Assembly: GCF_002865645.1 (NCBI RefSeq)
Contig: NW_020194628.1
Location: forward strand, 62,001-126,000
Length of the DNA: 64,000 bases
Direction: 5' to 3'
Origin: Hyaloscypha bicolor E
Taxonomy: Eukaryota > Ascomycota > Leotiomycetes > Helotiales > Hyaloscyphaceae
The translations under genes were made by a program, and so were the position numbers. Shown piece after piece: positions 23,732 through 34,949 of this stretch. The stretch's first letter is position 1. Every line of letters begins with the position of its first letter. The notes beneath the pieces were generated by a model. It did no database searches. It was not told the origin of the DNA and saw only the letters and a program-made list of their open reading frames with translations.

Positions 23732-24351
23732 TCATGTGGGTTTGCCCGTGTTCCTACCGCCGACATGGTACAGTGCAACACACGGTGGAAATCTAGAGGT
23801 TGGCAAAGCACTACTAAAGGTCGAGGCATTCCCTTCTCCTCTACTCTCTAGCTTAGTATTTTCAATACATGAGATTCTCTGAAGTCTGTGCCTCGACCAT
23901 TGCATTGATCCCGCCGTCACAGGTATTACTTGGCGCAAAATCCCCCCACCAGGTTGCAGTGCGCTAGCGAACTAGTAAGCAGCGGCGCTGAAATCTGCAA
24001 ACGAGAGCGGTAGGTGAGAAAAGACAATGAAAACAGCAGCGAATTGGCAATCGGGATCGTAGCTGAGCATGTCAGAGATAGTGTAGAGACCTTTGACTCG
24101 TGACTGTGCGAGGCGAACCGTCTTGGGTGAGATGTCGAAGCCGACAACATCAAGCTCTGCCCAAGATAGCATGTCCGCAACTGCCATACCGGCTCCACAT
24201 CCCACGTCTATAAGTCGCGATCCAGAAGCAAGTATAGATATGGCTTTGTGATGCAGGCTTCTTTGAATGTGTTGTCTGCGTAGGCGTTTTCGTATTCAAC
24301 ATTCAGGTTCTCATATGTTTCCAGGCCTGCAAGGGAGCTTTGTGTCGTCAT
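23732..24351 (-). pseudogene. Decayed class I SAM methyltransferase
   Basis: ATG at 24349-24351 starts a frame ending in NVEYENAYADNTFKE; at about 24260 a 1-nt loss in an A-run shifts to the frame RSLHHKAISILASGSRLI, followed by motif I DVGCGAGMAVADML and then VVGFDISPKTVRLAQSRV. The frame is stopped by TAG at 23972-23974 in the middle of what reads on as FASALQPGGGILRQ. So there is one frameshift and one nonsense mutation. The family is Methyltransf_25/11-like. It is distinct from the LaeA-like gene 1 kb away. A mis-read base could mimic the frameshift, but not the stop as well. Confidence 0.7.
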
Positions 24352-25137
24352 AATGCTGAGTTGGTGAGGGCTGTATTTGTTTGAGAGAGCCTTTCAGATT
24401 GAGGGCAGAATCGTAAAACGGATGAGGAGTGGAGAAAAACTCAGACATTTGTATGCTACAATATAACCACGAATAGCGCAACTTATTGGATTAATGCATT
24501 TCAATTGAATTGTTAGGGCTCGTAAGAAAATAAGTTTCTATTATAATAGGTAGAGTGGAAGCCCTTTTATATAATAAAGTTAGAATTGCTGTCCCCAGCT
24601 CGCAAGTCGAGCCGGCCCAAACAGCGTGAGGAAATGCCTGCGAGTAGCCGGGATCTTTTTGCGTCAATTTTTAATTAAATTATGAGAAGACGGAAATTTA
24701 TGAACTCTCATCGGCTGATCTGCAGACTCACACACTTTCTTGGGCTACAGTACGAAATGAAATGTGGGTCATGACCCTTGCTTGTCGTATCTGCAGTCAG
24801 TAGCAGACACGAGACTCCATGAGGAACACTTCATAAATTTCCATTAATACCCAAAGCTAGGACAGGGAAAAGCTTGCCAAACCTTGGGTTAAGTAACAAA
24901 TTTTCTACCTCAAGCATGTGGATTGGAATCGCATTAAAAGTGAGTTGGAACTTTTGAAGTGTAGCAACGGGTAGCATAGCGACGATCGAAAATGCCCACA
25001 GGAACTATATAATCATGGAACAGGACACCAATCTAGGCAACATTTTGATCTTAGATATTCTATTAGCTATGTACGCGCCACACTAACAACATAATCTTTA
25101 TCCGACGAAGCGTGCTCTAGGAATTTCTCCTGCAAAT
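24352..25137. other. Intergenic, no gene
   Basis: Composition is slightly AT-rich around 24480-24570. No frame, RNA gene or repeat was recognised. It separates the decayed methyltransferase from the 3' end of the permease. Confidence 0.5.
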
Positions 25138-27028
25138 TTACTCGTCTCGCTTTACTTGGAGTACAGGTCCAACGTACTGATGTCGAGCCCAGAAAGCGTA
25201 ATAGACAAGTGCGAACAGAATGGTCCCACCAAACATCGTAGAAGACCAATTCATAGTTCCGGATGTTACGGGCGTCGCAAGCGGCCAAAAAGCAAAGAAC
25301 CAAACGGGTGCCAGGAATAAAAGCGACGCAATGTTGATTGCCAAGCCAACCCTCCCCAGTGACCATCGTCGTGGTGGTAGAGGTTTCCCTGAAACCCGCC
25401 TCCAGACCAGGCAGCTGATTGTGATGAAGTACGAAGAGAGAATTGAGACACCACCGAGAGAGTTGATGGCATTCAAGGCAGTCGAAGAGCCGAGATTGAT
25501 GCAAGCAAGCAAAGAGCTGACTACGACCGAAACAAAGACCGCTCGAACGGGAACATTCCATCCAGGAGTTACCTAGCTAGTCAGTCAAGCTCACGTACTG
25601 ATACAAACCCAACTCACCCGTGATAGCCAATTCGAGCCAGGCAAACCTTTGTCTCGAGCAAAAGACCAAATTTGCCTCGATGCCGTTGCTACTTCGCTAA
25701 TGCAGCAAGATACCAGTAATATAATGACAATTGTCGTCATCACGTTCGTTCCGGCATAGCTTTGAGTAGCATTGAAGAAAACTTGGATGAAAGGCTGAAA
25801 TGTCGGTGTCTCTAGGACACTCTGGATGTCGCCCAGGGTAAAGATCAAGGTAACTGCCATAATGAATGACAGAACGGCGTTGGAGACCACAGACCACATT
25901 ATTGCCCTTGGAAGAGTGAGCGAGGCGTCCTGGATCTCCTCGGCTGTAGGTGTATCAGCGGGAAGTTTCATTGCCAGATTTGAACAGTGAAAAGTCCTTA
26001 CACATGTGAACCGAGCAATCGTATCCAATGAGCACACTCAATGGTGTGGTCAAACCAATCATTGCCGACACGCCTGTGGTTGACCAACCTCCATTGTTGC
26101 TAAATTCGAGCAAGATGTGCGGGTGAGCGCGAGGAGCCATAACCCATAGAGGGATAATGATGCCGAAGAAGCCCGCTAGATGGAGGATCAAGACGGTACC
26201 CTCGATAAGTGGAAGCCGCGTAGCCAAGAACGTGTTAAATACGATGGAGAAAGCAACGACGGCAATCGTCAGGAGGGTGCCGTGCCAGTTTTTCCACTCG
26301 TAGTCGGCTACATTCAGAGCTCTCAATCCTTGGATGATGGTGCCAACCATGAAGCAATCACCAGCAAGGTAAACCTGCCATCCTATTGCACAAAGCCAAC
26401 CTAACAGCATTTGTGAGAAGAATCGCCCATGAAGCAATGGAAATACCTACCAACAGTGTAGCTCAGAAGCTTCTGCATCTTGGGAGGCGCAAACTCCGAA
26501 ACCCAATGGTATTGCCCTCCAGCAGTTGGACACCTTAAATATAAAGTCAGATATGGTTCTAGAGAAAGTGGCATACTGATGCTCACATGGACGCTATCTC
26601 TGCAAGACTTGCGTAGACAAGTGAAATCCCAATTGCAACAACGATAAACCCCCAGAACAGATCAGCTGTACCACCATCGATCAAAACGAAGACGAAGAGT
26701 CTATTGGGGAGTTAGACAGTCTGTAGGAGCCCATAGAGGATCAGAATGCGCACGGTAGCAGAAACTCCCAGCTTGCCGTAACAGTACTCGCGAATCCCAA
26801 CATTGTTATGAACTTGAAGTTGCGCTGGCCAAAGTTAGTTCAGGAGCTCAGTCAATGCGGTTTGTCGATGTTACTCACGCGAAGGACCTGTGTCTTTCCT
26901 AAGACCATCATGTCTCTCTTGTCGGCTGCAGTGCCTCGGTACCGGGAGGCAATCCCTCCATCGTCAGGCTCCTTTTCCACAATTTGGACGTCGTCAATCG
27001 GGGATTTGTTGACTTGAGAGGTGTCCAT
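25138..27028 (-). CDS. Amino-acid/GABA/choline-type permease (APC superfamily), 525 aa, seven exons
   Basis: Exons (minus): 27028-26879, 26824-26754, 26700-26587, 26533-26451, 26400-26002, 25943-25618, 25572-25138; total 1578 nt, introns 45-58 nt. The start is the Met of MDTSQVNKSP, the first one after the stop-free upstream leader that keeps the usual short hydrophilic N-terminus. The family signature follows: FKFITMLGFASTVTASWE, SLAEIASMCPTAGGQYHWVS, and HMSEEIQDASLTLPRAI. About twelve hydrophobic segments can be counted. This is the fungal GABA/choline/amino-acid permease group, which imports small nitrogenous solutes by proton symport at the plasma membrane. The exact substrate cannot be read from sequence. 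Confidence 0.88.
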
Positions 27029-28622
27029 CACGGTGTGATGATGTTTCGTCAAAGACAGAGAATTGGGAAACAGAGAAGCACAAGTGAATGGACCGGCAGG
27101 TGTTGATTCCTGGGGGGTAGAAGGAAGCAATCTTTGTGCGAGGGAGTTGAGAAGGAAGCTGGAATGTGGGGAATGCCAGTTTCTCGGACGCTTCAGCAGG
27201 CCCTGGTCGACAGGCATGGGAAGGCATGACAGTTCCGGAGATAGCAAGCGAATGAAGCCCTCAAGTAGCTTCAGTCAAGCTGCAAGAGTCCCATTGAGAA
27301 TCCCTCACGCAGCTACATCCGCTTAAAGGCTGCTGGCCACTCGTGGTCTCAGCAACCCTTTGCCTCGAGCCCAAGCGAAACACTCGCTTCCCATTTTCGT
27401 CCCCGCCCAGGCGATGACGGTACTGTAGAGTCGTCCCATTTTCCTTTCCCTCCTTCAATGTGAGAGCTGGTGAGCCGCCTCGTTATTCGCCGGAGATACG
27501 AAGAGCCAGTCCAGACTCACGAGTGGCTTGAACGCATTCCCTTAGCCTTGGAACTTGGAAGTCTTGTTGACAGTCGAACAGGGGGCGGGAGCTCGAGCTT
27601 TGGACTGTGGGCGCACCTTGCATTCCCGCCTTTCGCAGGGGGTCGCTGCGCTCCTTGTGCAACAGTGGCGCACCGTATCACCAGTGGTAGTGGTTGAATG
27701 AATTCATGCACGGCTCATGCCAAGCCACCAAAAATTGGGTGAGGAGTAAATTTACTTAGTGTTCGCATAGCTAACGCAAACTGGAATTATCCGCCTAATA
27801 CATCGAGTAGAGAGTGTAGAATTGCTGTCGGATTATTGATTTCGAGATATTCGGATATAGCACGGCGTTTCTGTATAATCTTGGAAGTGCTGACTTTTGC
27901 TGAGGATTTGGTGTTCTCGGTTGACCCATGCGTCGATTCCTTCATCCACTGGTCCACCGGGTCTGTGGTATGGAGACTGGGAGCACTGAGCAGCGCCCGG
28001 ACGGGGAGCCGGTTCCGTGTTCCCTGGCATGATGAAATGTGCCAGCTCTGAATCTCTGACCCGCTTTGGCACGAGGAATGTGAGGAATGACAAAAATTGG
28101 CCAAAAGAGACTTAAGGTTGCAATATCGAAAGAATGGCCCAGTCCAGATTAATTGGCATTATATAGAGTACTACCTACACTGCGAAATGTTTGTTAATTG
28201 TCACCTGTTTACAGGAGTGTTATCGGCGAACCAGCTAGGATCGCAGGTGGTCTGACCAATCACCTGTCTTGATTCCAGCTTTTCTTGCTGCGCTGTATAA
28301 ATACGGGTTTACATCTCAAGACCCCCTATACAGAGTATCTCTATTTAAGCTTCTGATTTAAGCTTCTGATTTAAACTTCTGATTTGGGGACCACGCCGTG
28401 GGGCTCGGAAGAGGATTCCCACCTGCAAGGGCATTGTTGGTCCCCCTAGTTCGAAACAACCCCACGGGACGATCGACCGTTCATGCTTGCACCCGTACAT
28501 ATCAAGCTACGCAGGTCTTCGAGCAACAACATCAACCATTTCAAAGGCAACTTTTCGAAAAGAGCTGTGTTTCCTTCGCGGCCCCCCTTTTTGGGGCACA
28601 ACTGTCAACCCCAGATTGAATC
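27029..28622. other. Intergenic, shared upstream region of divergent permease and SAT4-like genes
   Basis: The genes on either side are transcribed away from each other, so both promoters lie here. Small frames (27470-27711, 27787-28104) lack domains. A 3 x 13-bp tandem repeat sits at 28347-28385. No defined binding site is claimed. Confidence 0.45.
28347..28385 (+). repeat. Three tandem 13-bp units upstream of the SAT4-like gene
   Basis: AAGCTTCTGATTT is repeated exactly twice, followed by AAACTTCTGATTT. It lies about 240 bp before the ATG at 28623. Confidence 0.85.
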
Positions 28623-29966
28623 ATGTCAGAAACACCGTTCTCTATCGCTGAGCCCTCCGGAAAATACCCCCCCTTCGCCGTGGTGACGGAAAGCGATCAC
28701 TCGGCATGGATCCTCATCGCGACACCATTGTGCCTATCGTGCATTTTACTCTTCAGCCTGATCAACCTCTCCATTCGGCAAACAAATAGTGTAAGAGCTG
28801 GCTTGGACGAAGCCTGTCTCGCCTCAGCAACAGTTTGTGCCAATGCCATCCGCGAATCGTGAGACCCACAGTTCCAAGCCTAATTGAATTGTAGGTACTC
28901 GCATGTATTCAATCTTCCGTCGTCTTAGGCGCATGTGCCAAAGGCCTGGGCAAATCGATCGAGCTCTTATCGGACAGAAGTCTGATCCAGGTGCAGCAGG
29001 TATGTTTCCCTCGAGCCACACTCGGTGCCTTCCTACTAATAATCGTGTAAAAGATGTACTATGTCAGCAACCTGCTCTTCGTAGTCTCTCTCGGCTTGTC
29101 CAAGATTTCAGTTGCCTTCCTGCTCTTGCGCTTGACTCCGCAAAAGGGACACATGCGTATTTTGTATGGGATCATTACTTTAATGGCTGTGTGGACGGTG
29201 GCATCAACATTTACCGTCGCTCTGCAATGCAATCTGTCGCGCCCTTGGATCTTGATACAAGAAAGTTGCCCTGGAGTTGTAAAACTCCCTGTTTCTCATC
29301 CATAAGATTGAAAGAAAGCTGACCCATATGCAGTTTCTGCGACTGAAGCTCATTTCCGGCTTCGACATTGCCTTTGAACTCTCCCTGGTTGGCGTGACCA
29401 TCAATCTCGTCTCGGCCCTCCAGGCCGCCCTCGACATAAAGTGGACGGTGATCTTTACTTTCAGCATGCGTCTTCCGTACGTTAATCCACCCCGCATATC
29501 CATATATGTACCCAATTCAAAGACTAACATCGCACGCAGCTTAATTATCGCCATCGGTTTCCGCCTCGCAACCTTCAATGTTGCCGGCCTGACTACCAAT
29601 CCGACCATCCTTCAAGCCGAATATATCACCTGGACACAAACAGAGCTTGCGTACTCCATCATTGCAGCAACGATCCCTCGCCTCCGCCCCTTCATCAAGA
29701 AGCTCGCTACCAACTATGGAGCAAGCCCAGCAAATGGCTACGGGGCTGGACATGCCAACGAGACAGGCGGTGATCAGCAGTCTGGCTCCTTTCAGATGTT
29801 GACCTTAAGGCCCAAGGGCAAGGGCGATGAGTATAATTACCGTATATGGTCGGGTGGAGTGCCGAGGAGAAATAATGGGGCGAGTGTTGACAGCCAGCGC
29901 ATGATTATCAAGAAGGATCTTGTATGGGAAGTTGACCCTGACCCGAACAGAAGGATATGTGTATAG
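28623..29966 (+). CDS. SAT4/rhodopsin-like fungal integral membrane protein, 355 aa, five exons
   Basis: Exons: 28623-28790, 28895-28999, 29054-29278, 29334-29476, 29540-29966; total 1068 nt. Introns start GTAAGA, GTATGT, GTAAAA and GTACGT. The protein has about seven hydrophobic segments, including WILIATPLCLSCILLFSLI and GLSKISVAFLLLRL, and the conserved block CPGV..FDIAFELSLVGV typical of the fungal rhodopsin-like SAT4 family. The C-terminal tail is hydrophilic and ends VWEVDPDPNRRICV. The function of the family is not settled; several members lie in secondary-metabolite clusters or act as plant-pathogen receptors. The first intron (104 nt) is longer than the others. Confidence 0.82.
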
Positions 29967-30160
29967 CATGTATAAAAGAAATAGTTTTGGATTCCAATCG
30001 TGATATAGAGATAGACAAGACCTGAATAAGACAGACAGTTTTGCATTACGAACAATAAATATTCCATCAAAACATCAAGCCTTCGGGTAATGTACATTCT
30101 TTTTATAGACCCAATCCTGTATACATTACAACTTAATCCGAGGCCTAATCGCAATTCAAC

Positions 30161-30912
30161 TCACTGCCCAGTTGCAGGAAACCTCTGCTGCGTCATCGTC
30201 GACCCAACAGCTTTCAACGCCGAGTTTGAAAGCTGCGTAATGCTGGGCAAGATATTGGGATTTCTATTTCCGTCAGTCTCATTTCTCTCGAATCTCGATC
30301 TTCTTACCTCGCATTCTGAATTGTGACAACATTTCTCTGGACAGCCGAGGCTGTTGGATTCTGCATGATAGCTTTCAATCCTTTCAGAACCGTTGGAGTA
30401 TTCTCCACGATCTTGGTGTTTGATGCACTTCCAGCGGATCCTGCTGCGGCTGCGAGGACTGCTCTCTGAGCATCTTCGTCAGACTCGGCGTTGAAGGCGG
30501 TCGTAGCTAGCGATTTGATGGTATTTGCTGATGTCTCGGCTGGAAGTTGGTTCAGGCTTGCAGAAACGGTATTGGCATCTTCTGCGAAGTTCATTGCTGC
30601 TTGCTGCACGGCTGCCATGTATGGCATCCTGGAAGAAAATCCAAATAACCCAAGAGATGCTTTTGCGACGGCTGATTGTCCAGTGGAGCCTTTCGAGGTT
30701 GCATCAGTCTTTCCTTCGCTCACGTCCAGAGTGGTATTCGATGCCGCTGACGTCGAGCCGCTCAAATCCGCAGACCCTCCCGCTGTTGTGGCATCATTGG
30801 GATTTGTAGCCGCGCTGAAATCTAGAGATGCGACTTGAGAACGACTGCCGATTGGGTAGGAAAGAGTGACACTCAAAATGGCGAGAAAGGAGAGGACGTG
30901 GAAGAATTTCAT
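30161..30912 (-). CDS. Secreted Ala/Ser/Thr-rich protein, 228 aa, two exons
   Basis: Exons (minus): 30912-30308 and 30242-30161 joined across an intron of 65 nt (GTAAGA..CCAG); total 687 nt. The start is ATG at 30910-30912. Residues 1-19 (MKFFHVLSFLAILSVTLSY) are a clear signal peptide. The mature part is rich in Ala, Ser, Thr and Asn, has no cysteine, and has an alternation of helix-forming Ala-rich stretches. No domain was recognised. It is probably an extracellular or cell-wall protein. Confidence 0.7.
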
Positions 30913-32099
30913 AACGAATATCGACACTGAAGGGAAGTATTAAAATTCATAGAGTCAATGAAGATCTGCTTGGAGTGGAGAAGAACGGCTGCACCAAACT
31001 AGTTCATATTAACGGAGGAAACCCATGCGCTGCATCGACGAAGTTGTTCCATCTGCGTTCCACTTTCCCAAGTTCTCTTCTCATTGGGCCGTGATCTCAC
31101 GAAAACGATTCAAACGGCACCGAAATTCACGTCCAAACCATCGGATGTTGTTCCATTTCAGTCCCCGTGTCGGACGACTTATCAGATCCTGTTGGCTAAG
31201 ACATTCCGTTTTGGGGGATCCTCGCGAATCCGTTTCAACCTCCGCTCGTTTGCCGGGGTATTCCATCAAGGCGCAGTCTGTGCCCAAACGTTTCTCCTCC
31301 ACGTCTGGATCTCATTGGGCATTGTGAAGCCTAAACAGTCTGGAAGATGCGACTGGAAAGCTAAAATGTTTCTGCAGGCATTGCGTGGTGATGTCTGGGT
31401 TGGCCAAGATTTCATGCATCAGGTGCATTTCTCCGCCTCTAAATGCCGATCTTGAAGGAATGAAATTCTCCGAATCGACGAGAGTGATGGACAAATCTTG
31501 GCAAAGCAGCAACAAGTGTTAGAGCCAAGAGTCCGAGCCACACCGGCCGGTGACTGAAAGAGTAGAAAGTGGCAAATTCTCCGGACAGACGAAGCTCAGG
31601 CCATGGCTGCTGAGTCGATGAAACAGAGTCTCCGATGCGTATTTGCATTCGATTGCTGGATGATTCTGCCAAGCGATCTGGCTTTGAATTCGCAATTGGG
31701 AGAGGAGAGGCTCTGGAGAGGGTACTGGCGATGAATTAGGACGAAGGATATTTGACTATTAATTATAAAACTGCAATATATCTAGCCTGGTCTGTTTCAA
31801 CGCTTCACCGACAAAATATATAATTGACGAATCGTAAAGATAAGGAAGGTCGGTCGTAACTCAATAGCGGGCTCTTCAGCTATTTCCAGTATTTTAGAGA
31901 AAAGCTCGTACCTGAAAAGTTCTACTTCCTCATTATGTGGTGAATTCCCACGTGATTCAGCGGTAAATCATTATCTTCACCATCGATTCGTTCTCGTTTT
32001 ATAATCAATCCTTAACGATACCGGCCCTGCAAGTCTTAGAGAGCCCAAATACTGGCTCAGTTATATCGTCGTGCAAACATTGCTTGTCATATGCTGAAG
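30913..32099. other. Intergenic to the retrotransposon insertion; doubtful small gene
   Basis: A minus-strand frame at 31439-31651 from an internal ATG encodes about 70 residues with one hydrophobic helix (VWLGLLALTLVAALP). A second frame (about 31312-31450) could join through an intron, but the donor is unconvincing. The rest of the stretch shows nothing. The insertion target of the gypsy element lies at 32100-32104. Confidence 0.35.
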
Positions 32100-32104
32100 C
32101 TTAA

Positions 32105-32235
32105 TGTCAAGGAAGAAGAAGAGATCAAAATGTATGCATTTTGATGGACGAACTGCTACTGCCTCTTAAGGAGGCTAGCATGGATACCGCTGACTAAGGG
32201 ACTAAGGTACAGAAGGTCTGGTCCTTCCCATGATA
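32105..32235 (-). repeat. LTR (3' LTR in element orientation)
   Basis: 131 bp, nearly identical to 42854-42984; differences are of the C/T or G/A kind (for example ATGGATACC against GTGGATGCC, and terminal ATGATA against ATGACA). Confidence 0.92.
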
Positions 32236-32246
32236 TCTCCCCCCCC
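32236..32246 (-). other. Polypurine tract
   Basis: On the minus strand, eight G followed by AGA directly before the left LTR. This is where second-strand priming occurs in LTR retrotransposons and gives the orientation of the element. Confidence 0.75.
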
Positions 32247-32399
32247 TAGAGTAAGGAAAAGCTGCTCCCGTAGCGGCTATAATCGATCCATCTGTATAAA
32301 ATAATAAATAATAAAAAAGAAACTTCCTATCCATTCGGAGTACCAGTTACTAAAGACTAGTTCCAGCCATAAACAATTACTTAAGTTTATCCATAACCA

Positions 32400-33860
32400 A
32401 ACCGTAGTATCTAGTACTTTATAGAACTAATCTAACTAATAAAGGCCAGCGAATATCCGTCTAATTAATAAAGACCAGAAGAATATTTAATCTATAGTAA
32501 AGAATATATCGGATAGTAAAAGGTATAAAGAGGTAAAGATCCGATAGTATTATTCTCTAATCAGAGAATGTCTATATAGGAATCGTAAAAGAAAGATTAC
32601 TACGGAAACCATAGACATAAGTAAGAAAGGATTATGGCTTAGGTTATCTTGCTATATTCGGTAGCCGGGTAATTGAATAGCTTCTTACTATTAATCTTGG
32701 TCTTAATAGACTTGACTATAGTAGTATAATTAGCTGGTCGAGGCAAATTAAGCAGGATATAGGCTGCCTATATCTTTAGTACCCGGTTATTAGTACCGGG
32801 GTCTGACCATTTCCATAGTTCTTTAATCTCGGGGGCTTTACTCTTTCTTGCCTTCTTCTATAGAATCTTAGTGGGTATAAAGTTATTAGCGATCCGCTAG
32901 GAGGATCTCATTAGGGAGCTAGGTTCCTTTCTCTTCCGTAATAAGAAAGTGGGACTAGTAGTTCCTGGTACGGAGACCAGGATAGTATTATGGTTCCCTT
33001 AACCAAGTAAGAGCTTCTGAAGTAGCTAGTTAGTATAATCTTTGTCTGGTTTATAGTAGCCGAGTTACGGGAATACCTGTTATATAGTATCTTGAGTAAT
33101 AAGTAGGGTTTCCGGTATAATAGTATTACTCTATTCTTTTAGGGTATTAATTCTGATTATAGATCTCCTAAAGGTATTATAGTCTAGCCCGTTATATACT
33201 ATATAGGCGAGCTATCTATAAAACCTATAAGGGATTAATAGGATAGATTCCGGGAATATATTAAGTATATCTACTAGGTAAGGGATATCTTATATAAGTC
33301 TCTTAACCTTTTTTATATATCCCTAATCTATAGTACTATAATTTATAATACCCTGTCTAATATCTAGTAAATCTCCCCTAAACCGGTTATAGAAGTTAGT
33401 TATAGTTTCTTTATCCGATTTGGTCCAGGATACCAGAGTTTAAAGAAGATAGTCCAGATTACAGATACTCTTATACTACTACCTGGTTACTAAAGCCAGT
33501 ATATTTTGGATATTATAGAAAGCAGCCGTATATATCTGGGCAGATATTAAAGTATAGGAAAGAATATTAAAGATAGAAACCTGAGGATTATAGCTATAGA
33601 TAGTAATATTTTCGAAGATAGTCTTCCTAATCTTTGGGTCTATAATACTATAGTTCTAGTAATTATTAGAGATCTTGACTAGATTCTCTATAGGCTTATT
33701 AAAGGTACTGGATACCTCTAAAGAGCGGATATTCGGTAGCTTGGGGCCCTTTAAGTAATATCCGGCCTTTTCGGGTTCCAGGAGAATAGAAACTAGTTTC
33801 TTTAGGTCCTGCTCTATAATATCTATAAAGAAATAGTACTAATTCATTAGTATATACTTA
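32400..33860 (-). pseudogene. Extra 3' gene of the gypsy element, gag-like, RIP-inactivated
   Basis: Between the integrase end and the 3' LTR a minus-strand frame of more than 400 codons can be followed without an indel, broken only by TAG/TAA stops at positions that fit Gln or Trp. Readable segments include KAGYYLKGPKLPNIRSLEV, NPQVSIFNILSYTLISAQIY and DKETITNFYNRFRGDLLDI; the last resembles a retroelement capsid (gag) helix. The true gag lies at the other end, so this is an additional protein. Start and end are approximate, and I do not know its function. Confidence 0.5.
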
Positions 33861-34610
33861 GTAACCTTAGATATCTCAAAACGGCTACTACTAAGGATAA
33901 GAATTTGGCTATTACGGTCCTTACTAAGGCGGATATATATAATACGGTTATCTCTATTTATTTCTCCGGTTTCCAGATTAGGATAATTAATAAATATATA
34001 TCTGGATTAAAAGGCATTACCCTAGCTATAGTAATCTCTAAAGGGAAAGTAGTCTGGATAGATATCTACCGGAAACCAAGAGGAGAGATTAATCTTAATA
34101 TAAAACCATAATACTCTAAGATAATTATAACCCGGGCAGATATTAATTAGGAAAGGGCTTTTCGAGTTACTAATATAAGAGATACTGGTCTTGCTATTAA
34201 CCAGGATTTATTCTACTAATAGCTCGGATACTAAACCGGTATACTATATAAGAGTACTTTGGTCTTTTTAGTAAGATGGTTTACTATTAATATAATTATC
34301 TACTAGATCTATAGATAGGTCCTATAATCCTTTCTTCTCTTTAATTAGATCCTATAGAATACCTTCTATCTAGTTATTTCTATATTAGTACTTATACTTA
34401 TTATACTCTGAATTCCTAGTATCTAGCTACTCTTTTAAATTGGTATATACTAGCAGTATATTATAGACTATAATTAGTCCTATAGTAATATCCGTTAGTA
34501 CTATAGAGGCGTTTCCGGCTAGACTCTATTATTTCTTCTTAAGCTTTGCTTCCGCTAGCTTCTTAAGGGTTCTGCTAAAGGGCGGTATAGCGGAATTCGT
34601 AGAAGTATAT

Positions 34611-34735
34611 AGATATATAAAGGTATATAGATAGGTAGAGGTATATAGATAGATAGAGGTATATAGATAAATAGAGGTATATAGATATATAGAGGTTTAT
34701 AGATAAGTAGAGATATACGGATAAGGAGATTAATT
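34611..34735. repeat. 18-bp minisatellite within the gypsy element
   Basis: About six imperfect copies of GTATATAGATAGATAGAG. On the coding (minus) strand it would give a hexapeptide repeat. It sits between the integrase C-terminal part and the extra 3' frame. Confidence 0.7.
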
Positions 34736-34949
34736 TATTAGTTTATTAACTATTATAGTTATAAATATTTTAGTAATAATTACTAGCCTTATATTTAATA
34801 AGGCTAAGAATATAATTCCGGAATCCTTCTATATATAAATTTCCGCTTTTTGCAAAATACTATTCCTATATATAAATATTCTAAATAAGATATTCAAATA
34901 GTTAATAGTATTAGTATCTAGTTAAAAGGTCCCTTTTGAACTTCTTAAC

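Noticed and set aside
27787..28104. Small gene on the minus strand upstream of the SAT4-like gene
   Set aside because: Two overlapping frames without domain; the position within a divergent promoter region makes coding unlikely.
31312..31672. Two-exon gene with one transmembrane helix
   Set aside because: Joining the two frames needs a weak donor, and the first frame has only an internal ATG. Not enough to call.
34621..34735. CRISPR-like array
   Set aside because: 18-bp units directly abut with no spacers; it is a minisatellite in a retrotransposon.
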